Origin: an uncultured Chlorobiota bacterium
GTDB taxonomy: Bacteria; Bacteroidota; Bacteroidia; Bacteroidales; JAADGE01
DNA length: 8,733 nucleotides
Assembly (NCBI GenBank): GCA_947311265.1
Contig: CAMZKQ010000275.1
Span: 1 to 8,733, forward strand
Direction of reading: 5' to 3'
This document shows positions 1 to 6,445 of this stretch, one piece after another; position 1 is the first letter of the stretch, and every line of letters starts with the position of its first letter. The translations under genes were made by a program, and so were the position numbers. The notes under the pieces are model-generated. The model had not been told where the DNA came from and made no database searches. It saw only the letters and a list, made by a program, of their open reading frames with translations.

Positions 1-86
1 GGGGAGGTGCTTGGGCTTTGTGCCATAGTTGAGTTGCCCCATGTGGTCGCAAATAGTATTGCTACAAGGAAGTAGATTTTTTTCAT
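1..86 (-). CDS. Secreted protein of unknown function, N-terminal fragment
   Basis: A minus-strand reading frame opens with ATG at 86-84 and leaves the window at base 1, so only 28 codons are visible. They read as a classical signal peptide: a short basic start (MKKIYF), a hydrophobic core (LVAILFATTW), then a polar stretch ending in TMA followed by QSPSTS. Cleavage after Ala22 and before Gln23 fits signal peptidase I, and a Gln at +1 is typical of exported Bacteroidetes proteins. There is no lipobox Cys in the visible part. The start is preceded by an A-rich stretch, as usual in this phylum. It is 222 bases downstream of the lipoprotein gene on the same strand. It could be the last gene of that operon or have its own promoter, but no good promoter was found. 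Function cannot be called. Confidence 0.7.
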   Translation of the reverse strand, partial: MKKIYFLVAILFATTWGNSTMAQSPSTS

Positions 87-308
87 TCTTTTTAAGGTTT
101 AATATTAGGAATAAAATTATAACAGAATAAACAAGAAATGATTATCTAAAATTTATTCTAAAAAGTAGTGTTCTGCAATGATACGAAATTTTGGTGTAAA
201 TAGCAAAGCCAAAATTTAGATTAAATACAAGCTGCTTTTATTATGATACTATATAAGGAGTATGGTTGCGTGTTTTGCCTAGGTATTTTTATTAAAAGTA
301 TTGGATAC
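87..308. other. Intergenic region, no gene seen
   Basis: This AT-rich spacer lies between the GldH-like lipoprotein gene and the signal-peptide gene at the left edge, both read on the minus strand. I see no coding frame with a credible start, no tRNA and no strong GC-rich hairpin. There are only weak AT-rich inverted repeats: AAGTAT/ATACTT around 296-310, overlapping the lipoprotein stop codon, and ATACT/AGTAT around 246-263. Minus-strand partial matches to the Bacteroidetes -7 motif (for example near 204-211) lack a correctly spaced -33 box, so no promoter is called. Confidence 0.6.
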
Positions 309-827
309 TTATTTGTTATCTGCTTTTTTTATAACAAGCCCAATTTCCATAACTGCTGGGGCGGTTTCGTTGAGTAGGGTATGCTCGATAGTGTAGCTGT
401 ATTCCCCTTTTTGCATTTTTTGATGCAGGGAAAATGGTGCCTCAAAATCCCAAATTTGCCCGAGTGGGTCGCCCTGGTATTTTTTGTTTTTACTAATAAT
501 CATAAAGCGGACTTCTTTTTCTCGCTCTTTGCCCGAGGGTAATTTTTCTGTAAATTTAATGGGGATATATCTGTATGGAAACCCTGTGGCATACCGCATT
601 CCAAAGTATAAGTCATAATTTCCAGCTTCGGAAATGTTAAGTTCAAATATTTTTTTGTCGGATTTTTCCCAACGTAAATCGTCTGTATCTTGGTAGTTTG
701 TGTACACTGTTGTACAGGAATTTATGAGGGTTAGTGTAGCAATGGCAGAAATTAGCACTACATATTTCAACCGTTTTACTATTGGGATATTTAGAAAATC
801 AGTTAGCTTTTTTATACTGCTATTCAT
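309..827 (-). CDS. GldH-like lipoprotein
   Basis: The product is a 172-residue predicted lipoprotein. A basic stretch (KRLK, 18-21) is followed by a hydrophobic segment (22-35) and a lipobox-like INSC, with Cys38 as the likely lipidated residue. The mature part begins with a Tyr-rich segment and a W(E)K motif. A beta-rich domain follows, with the features GNYDLYFGMRY, FPYRYIPI, PSGKERE, GDPLGQIWDFEAPF and a closing MEIGLVIKK. This order (YN/D-L-x-R, YPY, P-G-K, G-x-G-x-W-D/F, G-Y-x-x-x-I, D/E-I-G) matches my memory of GldH, a lipoprotein needed for gliding and type IX secretion in Flavobacterium. GldH-like proteins also occur in non-gliding Bacteroidetes, so gliding should not be assumed. The ATG at 827 leaves an unusually long 21-residue N-region. 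An in-frame TTG at 770-768 (codon 20) would give a textbook lipoprotein signal peptide. The gene starts 13 bases after the AsmA-like gene, so it is probably translated from the same mRNA. Confidence 0.68.
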   Translation of the reverse strand: MNSSIKKLTDFLNIPIVKRLKYVVLISAIATLTLINSCTTVYTNYQDTDDLRWEKSDKKIFELNISEAGNYDLYFGMRYATGFPYRYIPIKFTEKLPSGKEREKEVRFMIISKNKKYQGDPLGQIWDFEAPFSLHQKMQKGEYSYTIEHTLLNETAPAVMEIGLVIKKADNK

Positions 828-840
828 TTTTTGTTATTAT

Positions 841-3800
841 TTATTGTTTGTTTTTCCGTGCTTTTCGGCGAGCTTCCCTAGCCATTCGGCGAAGTTCTTG
901 CTCCATTTCTTTCTTGAGTTTTTTCTCTGTTTTACGGTCAATTTTATCTTGCTTCTTCTTTTTTCGCTTTAGCAATTTCATTAATTTATCTTTATTTTTC
1001 ATCTGCTTTGTTCGGTAGCCTAGCGACGATACTGCCCCACTAATTATGGCCTGTGTCCATAAATGGAATACATTTTTATGGATTACTTGTTCGGAGTAAA
1101 TTTTGCCTTCAATTAGCTTTCGCCCTTTTCTTTTGGGGTTATTGCTACGCAAAATTGAGTTGGCAAGCATTGAGGCCCCATTGCGTTGGGAGTTTGTGGT
1201 GTCTTTTATTTTTATTTTAAGGTTTTTATAATAGAGTCGCATTTTGCCTTCTGCAAAATTGGGGTTGGCTTTCATGTGAAACTGTAATTTATCTGCCTGC
1301 CCTTGTGTAACGGCAACAAAAACAGTGTTTTCAATCATTGGGTTTAGCTCTGCCAAGTCAAAAGTATCTACGGTACCGGCCAAAAGGTACTCACTTTTTT
1401 CAGTACTTAGCGGAAATCTAAAAGAGGCATTCATTTGCCCTTTGCCCATCAATTTGGCATTTAGCTGCATGCGTGTAAATTTTTTCTGTTTAAAAACGGA
1501 GGTATCGTTGGTTAAGTTGGTGATTGTACCGCCTAAATCTTCGAGGGTAAAAATGCCTGTACTGCTTTTTTTCTTAGAGTTTTGCTCATAAGCAATGTAC
1601 GAATTTTTGAGGATTACGGAGTCTATATTTATTTTGTTTTTTGCTTTTCGGATTAAATCTAAAGGCATAATAGGGCGTTTTGCGGTATCTTCGGCAAGCT
1701 GTTTGTCTTTAAAAATGTGCATTTTTAAAGTCTGGGCAGTTACTTTTTTTATATCGAACGATTTTTTTTCGATTAATGCTCTAAGGTCAATATTTTGTGC
1801 CTCTACCTTTTTTCCTTCAATATACATTACTCCTTTTTGTAAGCCATTTACTTTGGCAAATTCGTACTGCCCATAGCGAGGCATCATACTAAAATCATTT
1901 ACATAAATATTTGATTTTAAGGAGGATATGCCAATTTCATTTAGTGTAATATTGTACATACTGTCTTTCATAATAAACGAATATTTATGAAAATGTAGCG
2001 AAATATCTTTGGCTAATAATAGGCGTTTTTTGTCGATGTTTTTAATGGAGTCAATGTCAAAGTCGGTGATAGTACCAGAAATAGCCTCCATTTTTACCGA
2101 TGAGTTTTTCTTTCCTACGGTATTTTTAAGTGTAATATTGGCATCGGTAATTTTTAGGTTTTGGATATTAAATGCTTTAAATTTTTTGGCTAATTTTGCC
2201 ATAATTTCTGCTTCGGTTTGGCTAAGTGTTTTCTTTTTTTTAGGTTTTTTAAATTGGTGGATTTTTATTTCAGGGCTATTTATTGCAATATCTTCTATAA
2301 AAAAATTCTTTTTTGTTATAATATCCAAATAATTTAAACCTTGGGCTTCTACTCGAGGAATATTAAATGCAATTAAAGCATTTTTCGTCATGCTTCTTGG
2401 CAAAAAGTGAGTGTTTAGTAAAGAGTCGTAACTAAAATTAACATTTACTCCCGTAAATCGAGATTCAAAAATGGCAATATCTAGTGTGTCTGCCGAAAAT
2501 TTATGAATACTATCAGGCAAGGTGAATTTGGTGTCGGTGAGTAATATTTTGGCTTCTTTTGCTGTAAGCAAGGGTTTTCCTAGCTTTAAGTTTGCGGAGT
2601 CTAAACTGATGTTTTTGAGTAGTAAGTTTAAATCGGTTGTACCGTATCGGCTAATGTTTTTGCCTTTTTCGTTGGCGAGTTCAATTTTACCACCGGTAAT
2701 GGCAATTTGAGCAATAGAAATCCCATTTAGCCCTTTTGGAAGGGCTATTTTAAATGCTTTTTTGCTGCTGTCCTGCTTTTCGGGCTGCGGAATATCTAGG
2801 TGGCGGGTAAGGATTACTGCTGGTGTTTGGGCATCAATCGTATTAATTTCCGCATATTTTTCGGTAAGTAAACGCTCTGGATTTATACCTGTTATTGAAA
2901 TGCCTGGGAAATATAAAATAAGTGAGCTGGGTTTTTGAATTGTTTTTTGCCTACTCTCTAGTGGGAAAATCCGAAGTTGGGTGGCACGAATGGAGGAGTC
3001 CGCACTCGAAAAAATAAGCTGCCCTGCCATTACTTTGTGTAACTTATCGGGCAAGATGGTGGAAAAATCATAGACTTTTAGTTGTAAAGAATCTGCAAAT
3101 AAAAATTTATTGTACGAGCCTTGCAGGGAATCCTGATTAACCAAAAAGTGGTGCATACGGGCAGAAACATAGCTATCAAAACTCGACATCTGGGTATTTA
3201 GCGTGTCTTTTGTTTCGATTTCAATAAAGCCGCTATCTATTTTAACATTCTGAATATCAACGATATTCATTTTTCCTTTTAGAAAATGAATGATGGTATT
3301 TTTATACGCATTATTTAATTTTATTTCAGTAGAGTCTAAACTGTATATTGTGGAATCTGCAAAAATGTCGGTACTATCTTTGGCAAAAAAATCGGTACTG
3401 TCGGGATACAAATTTAGTAAGCTATCTTTTTTTATTTTTTCAAAATCAGTAAATTTTAAGCTGGGGTAAGTACTAATTTTTACTTTTGGCTTAAGTAAAT
3501 AGATACTTTCGATGGAAAGCTGTTTGCCAAAAATTGCTTTTTGAACATCTACTCCTTTTACTGCAAATTTTGGCAAATTAATTTCAGAGTAATTATTTTT
3601 CTGATATTTTTTCAGCATTTCTAAAGTGCTGTGTTTGTATTTTGGCAAAATTTTCAGTTCTTCTGCATAGATTAATGAGTCGGTAGATGATACTCGTAAA
3701 AGGGCTGCTTCAATAATATGGAAATCGGTGTTGGTTTTCATTGAGTAGTCGCTTAATTCAACTTCAAAAGTTTGGGCATGAATTACCTTGTCTGAATAAA

Positions 3801-5523
3801 GTGCTGTGTTTCTATCTAGCTTTACTCTGTTCATTTTTAGCGATATAACTCCCTTCGAGAAGGCATCTTTCTCTTCTTTTGTTTTGTTTATATAATTAAA
3901 TTTCCCGTTATTGATACGAAATGTAGCTATTCGTAAAGTATTTAAATATTCTTCAATAATATTATAAATTGCCCCTTTCTTTTTACCTTTTTTAGTTATT
4001 CTACCGCTCCCAAATTGGGTAATATTTAGCGAAGGGTGGTTTATAAATAGTCCGCCGGTATTTAAAACCCCTGTATTATAAGCGTGCAAAAAATTTATGG
4101 CCGTTAATTTAAGTGTTGGGATATAAATATTCATAATTATAGGGTGCTTAATTTTGCCCACTTGCCTTGGTTTTATACGAATGCCTTGTGCTGTAATTGT
4201 TTTTTCTTTGGTGGAAATGATAAATTTTTCTGCGGTTAAACGGTGTGTTTGCTTGGCAAATTTCATAGAGTAATCTGCCACAGAAAGTGTAAAATTATCG
4301 GCAAACATAATTTTGTTGTTGCGTTGTGCAGAGAGGGAGTCGAGTACAAAATTTTCTAGTGAGAGGGAGCAATTATCAATGTTGATTTTTTGCTGCACAT
4401 CAAAAATCCCTTTTTTGTATTCAAATTTGGCATTATTAAATGTAAATTTTCGTACTTGGGCAGAGTTAATCTTTCCTTTTACAAGGTCGAAAATAGTTTT
4501 AATTTTAGTTTTTTGCTTTTTAAGTTTTGCTGTTTTTACTTTGCTCTTTGGGCTTACAATTTTTATGTTCGCTGCATTTATATAGATGCTGTCTATCCTA
4601 ATATCTTTGTCGAACCATGCTTTATAAATATCTGTGCCATAGAATTTTATCTCTGGTATTTCGGCATAGTAAATAGGATTTTTAGTCGTTTTTTGCGAAA
4701 CAAACCCGGGTCTTATAACCGCATTTTCTATAAAAATTTCTTTTTTCCTAGAGGAAACTTCTATTTCGCCCACCAAAACAGAGTGTATCTTGTCGTTTAA
4801 AAGCAAGCGGTAATTTTCTGTTTTTAAATAGAAATTTTTGGCGTAAAAGAGTTCATTTTTTTGTTTGTATTTTTGCTCGTCTATTCTAAAGTCGTACAAG
4901 ATAACAGAAATACGGTCAGCCGAGGTTTTTTGCTCCATGTCTGTTTCTGCCAAATACATATCGAAGTAGCCATCGGTTAGGGTTATTTTTTTGCAAGTAA
5001 GGGCGTTTAAATAAGGCTCGATGGTAGCATATAAATCATTATGGATAGCATCGTACTTTTCCTCCTGCTTGTCTTTTTTGGGCAGGCTTATAAGATTGAC
5101 CATAGGGTTGCTAATACTCACTTCTCGGAAGGATAAATCGGCATCTCTTAGTAATTTAACAATACCTAGCCTACTGAATTTTAGTTGGTCAAATTCTATT
5201 TGGTAGAGGGCTTTGTTGGTAAGCCCAGCTCTTTTCAGTTCGCCATAGCGTGCCGTATCGGCTTTTAGCCGAAAATTATTCAGTTTGAGTGTTCGTGTGG
5301 TAAGCTCAATTTGTAGTGCCGAAAATTCAACAGAATATACGCCTTTACTTTCGCTTGCAACCCAAGCCTGTATGCCAGTACGCAAGAGTGGGGCTGCAAA
5401 AAACCATAGGGCAGCTTCTGTGGTAATGAAAAGCGTAAGCAGTGTTAAAAACGTTTTTCGGAAAATAAAATGCCGCTGTTTTTTTGGCTTTTGGTCGATA
5501 TTTTCAGATTCTTTTTTTGGCAA
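841..5523 (-). CDS. Giant AsmA/DUF748-like periplasmic repeat protein with N-terminal membrane anchor
   Basis: The product is 1560 residues. A basic cytoplasmic N-terminus (1-23) and one hydrophobic segment (about 24-47) predict an inner-membrane anchor with the rest in the periplasm. Residues about 130-1270 consist of degenerate repeats with a period near 180 residues, rich in alternating hydrophobic/polar beta strands (see the repeat entry). Residues about 1345-1445 resemble the C-terminal region of DUF748/AsmA-like proteins: FDLAELNPM, then a QGQADKLQF strand, then EGKMRLYYKNLKI. The last 50 residues are a highly basic, probably helical tail. AsmA-like proteins (AsmA, TamB, YhdP) are envelope proteins, several now viewed as lipid-transport bridges between the two membranes. 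That role is inferred here from architecture, not shown. The start is a TTG at 5523-5521: the frame upstream runs back to a TAA with no ATG or GTG, and the next in-frame Met is at 141, inside the repeats. It lies 97 bases after the PASTA gene and 13 before the lipoprotein gene. Not recognised as a named gene. Confidence 0.8.
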   Translation of the reverse strand: MPKKESENIDQKPKKQRHFIFRKTFLTLLTLFITTEAALWFFAAPLLRTGIQAWVASESKGVYSVEFSALQIELTTRTLKLNNFRLKADTARYGELKRAGLTNKALYQIEFDQLKFSRLGIVKLLRDADLSFREVSISNPMVNLISLPKKDKQEEKYDAIHNDLYATIEPYLNALTCKKITLTDGYFDMYLAETDMEQKTSADRISVILYDFRIDEQKYKQKNELFYAKNFYLKTENYRLLLNDKIHSVLVGEIEVSSRKKEIFIENAVIRPGFVSQKTTKNPIYYAEIPEIKFYGTDIYKAWFDKDIRIDSIYINAANIKIVSPKSKVKTAKLKKQKTKIKTIFDLVKGKINSAQVRKFTFNNAKFEYKKGIFDVQQKINIDNCSLSLENFVLDSLSAQRNNKIMFADNFTLSVADYSMKFAKQTHRLTAEKFIISTKEKTITAQGIRIKPRQVGKIKHPIIMNIYIPTLKLTAINFLHAYNTGVLNTGGLFINHPSLNITQFGSGRITKKGKKKGAIYNIIEEYLNTLRIATFRINNGKFNYINKTKEEKDAFSKGVISLKMNRVKLDRNTALYSDKVIHAQTFEVELSDYSMKTNTDFHIIEAALLRVSSTDSLIYAEELKILPKYKHSTLEMLKKYQKNNYSEINLPKFAVKGVDVQKAIFGKQLSIESIYLLKPKVKISTYPSLKFTDFEKIKKDSLLNLYPDSTDFFAKDSTDIFADSTIYSLDSTEIKLNNAYKNTIIHFLKGKMNIVDIQNVKIDSGFIEIETKDTLNTQMSSFDSYVSARMHHFLVNQDSLQGSYNKFLFADSLQLKVYDFSTILPDKLHKVMAGQLIFSSADSSIRATQLRIFPLESRQKTIQKPSSLILYFPGISITGINPERLLTEKYAEINTIDAQTPAVILTRHLDIPQPEKQDSSKKAFKIALPKGLNGISIAQIAITGGKIELANEKGKNISRYGTTDLNLLLKNISLDSANLKLGKPLLTAKEAKILLTDTKFTLPDSIHKFSADTLDIAIFESRFTGVNVNFSYDSLLNTHFLPRSMTKNALIAFNIPRVEAQGLNYLDIITKKNFFIEDIAINSPEIKIHQFKKPKKKKTLSQTEAEIMAKLAKKFKAFNIQNLKITDANITLKNTVGKKNSSVKMEAISGTITDFDIDSIKNIDKKRLLLAKDISLHFHKYSFIMKDSMYNITLNEIGISSLKSNIYVNDFSMMPRYGQYEFAKVNGLQKGVMYIEGKKVEAQNIDLRALIEKKSFDIKKVTAQTLKMHIFKDKQLAEDTAKRPIMPLDLIRKAKNKINIDSVILKNSYIAYEQNSKKKSSTGIFTLEDLGGTITNLTNDTSVFKQKKFTRMQLNAKLMGKGQMNASFRFPLSTEKSEYLLAGTVDTFDLAELNPMIENTVFVAVTQGQADKLQFHMKANPNFAEGKMRLYYKNLKIKIKDTTNSQRNGASMLANSILRSNNPKRKGRKLIEGKIYSEQVIHKNVFHLWTQAIISGAVSSLGYRTKQMKNKDKLMKLLKRKKKKQDKIDRKTEKKLKKEMEQELRRMAREARRKARKNKQ
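1714..5136 (-). repeat. About 6.5 degenerate protein repeats of ~180 residues inside the AsmA-like gene
   Basis: Two landmarks recur in register. Landmark A is a strand of the form I-x-P-x-hydrophobic-x-I followed by a Lys-rich loop. Its central hydrophobic residue falls at about 142, 320, 499, 681, 903, 1086 and 1267, giving steps of 178, 179, 182, 222, 183 and 181. Landmark B is Y-S-x-x-x-x-D-x-hydrophobic-H, then a strand, often S-S, and an ending I-x-P. It starts at about 238, 418, 593, 819, 998 and 1181, giving steps of 180, 175, 226, 179 and 183. Examples of B are YRLLLNDKIHS, FSTILPDKLHK and FTLPDSIHKFS. The one long step in both series is explained by a DST-rich insertion near 698-735. 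The repeats are protein-level only; the DNA has diverged too far to look repetitive. Positions were counted by hand and may be off by a few residues. Confidence 0.75.
3328..3402 (-). repeat. Short DST repeat insertion in the AsmA-like protein
   Basis: Within residues 708-732 the tripeptide Asp-Ser-Thr occurs four times at steps of 8, 7 and 7 residues (PDSTDFFAKDSTDIFADST, then SLDST). The DNA shows it too: the plus strand carries TCGGTACTATC and TCGGTACTGTC about 30 bases apart. The segment is acidic, low in complexity and absent from the other 180-residue repeats. It accounts for most of the roughly 42 extra residues in that repeat. It looks like a local tandem expansion in a loop between two beta-rich units. 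Confidence 0.6.
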
Positions 5524-5620
5524 GTTTTTATCTGTAAAAAAGGAAGTATAGGGGGCTAAGTTACTATTTTATTTAGCGAGTTGTAGTATTAAATTCCAAA
5601 ATTTTATATTTAGTTAGTTT

Positions 5621-6406
5621 TTAGTGCTTTGGGGTTTCTGTGGAGTCGTTGTCAGACATCATACTCATCCATATTTTAACTTCTGCCCCTGCTGATACTT
5701 TTGTATTTTTAGCTGGTGTTTGCCTTCTTACTGTTGCAGTAGTGGAGTCTTCGTAAGAAATTACAGTTTCATCATAATTAACTTTTCCGAGGTTAATAAA
5801 AAGTCCTGCGGCTTTAAATTCGGCATCGGTTAGGCTAAGTCCTATCAAGTCGGGGATATGTGTTTTGTCCATGCCTCTTTTTTTGCCTAAAACAAGGTCA
5901 ATTTTTGTGCCTTTGGGCACCATTTCTCCTACGGCAATACTTTTTCCGTTAATTTGCTGGTCGAGTACTAAATTTTCTGTTTTAGAGGGGCGATAAATTA
6001 GTTTCCCAATTCTTAAAAAGTTGGAACCAATGTCTGCTTTGGCTTGATAAAGCGAAACTTTGGTTAGGCTAGGCATTGGTACTTGCTCGGCTTTTAGAGA
6101 TTTTATTGTAAGAAAAATGGTACGGTTTTCTTTTACCATAAAATCTTTTGGTGGGATTTGCTCTACTACTGCTCCGGGTTTTCCGGGGGCACTATATACC
6201 ACATCGCTTACTCTAAAATTTAAGTTGTGCTCTTCTGCTAATTTTGTTACCTCTGGTATGGTTAGCCCTCTAAAATCTGGTACAGAAAACTCTTCTCCGT
6301 GGTTGGTAAAAAATCTTAACCAAAGAAAAGCAAGCAATATTATGCCAATGCCGATACCAACGGCAATCCCTCCTGTTATAAGGTATTTTTTTAATGTTTC
6401 ATTCAT
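5621..6406 (-). CDS. Single-pass membrane protein with three PASTA domains
   Basis: The product is 261 residues. A short cytoplasmic N-terminus (MNETLKKY) is followed by one Gly-rich transmembrane helix (about 9-33) and three tandem PASTA domains facing the periplasm: about 41-102 (opens VPDFRGLTIPEVTKLA, has VVEQIPP), 109-174 (opens VPMPSLTKVSLYQAKA, has VPKGTKIDLVLG) and 183-247 (opens IPDLIGLSLTDAEFKAAG, has RRQTPA and VKIWMSM). The tail is short and polar. PASTA domains bind peptidoglycan fragments or mediate protein contacts in Ser/Thr kinases and class B PBPs, but no kinase or transpeptidase domain is present here. Such stand-alone PASTA proteins are common in Bacteroidetes and their function is not established. 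The ATG at 6406 is well placed, 34 bases after mqnE, so co-transcription is likely. The next gene downstream is the AsmA-like protein, which supports an envelope role. Confidence 0.9.
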   Translation of the reverse strand: MNETLKKYLITGGIAVGIGIGIILLAFLWLRFFTNHGEEFSVPDFRGLTIPEVTKLAEEHNLNFRVSDVVYSAPGKPGAVVEQIPPKDFMVKENRTIFLTIKSLKAEQVPMPSLTKVSLYQAKADIGSNFLRIGKLIYRPSKTENLVLDQQINGKSIAVGEMVPKGTKIDLVLGKKRGMDKTHIPDLIGLSLTDAEFKAAGLFINLGKVNYDETVISYEDSTTATVRRQTPAKNTKVSAGAEVKIWMSMMSDNDSTETPKH

Positions 6407-6427
6407 GGTTTAATTTTTTGCTTGGGT

Positions 6428-6445
6428 GCAGCACTAGCTGCTAGT
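6428..6445. other. Two overlapping, mutually exclusive short hairpins at the mqnE stop codon
   Basis: GCAGC (6428-6432) can pair with GCTGC (6437-6441) across an ACTA loop. Alternatively ACTAG (6433-6437) can pair with CTAGT (6441-6445) across CTG. The second stem includes the mqnE TAG stop codon. Read in the transcription direction (minus strand), neither stem is followed by a T run; the next bases are A-rich. It is therefore not a standard intrinsic terminator. It may be chance or a weak processing or translation-spacing element. Confidence 0.3.

Noticed and set aside
296..310. AAGTAT-TGG-ATACTT inverted repeat at the lipoprotein stop codon as a possible terminator
   Set aside because: Six mostly A-T pairs and only four T before the run breaks in the transcription direction; too weak to call.
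700..1018. Two overlapping plus-strand frames very rich in Phe, Ser and Leu
   Set aside because: They are complements of the Lys/Arg/Glu-rich tail of the AsmA-like protein and the lipoprotein start, not independent genes.
2009..2332. 107-codon plus-strand hydrophobic frame
   Set aside because: Antisense shadow of the AsmA-like gene; its apparent membrane segments come from the complement of Lys- and Asn-rich sequence.
4390..4800. 136-codon plus-strand frame opposite the AsmA-like gene
   Set aside because: It lies wholly antisense to a well-supported beta-repeat coding region, is rich in Phe, Leu and Cys as expected from the complement of Lys/Glu/Asn-rich codons, and has no recognisable domain.
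5524..5620. Possible internal promoter between the PASTA and AsmA-like genes
   Set aside because: The best -7 match on the minus strand (AAATTTTG) has a mismatch and no -33 element 19-21 bases upstream.
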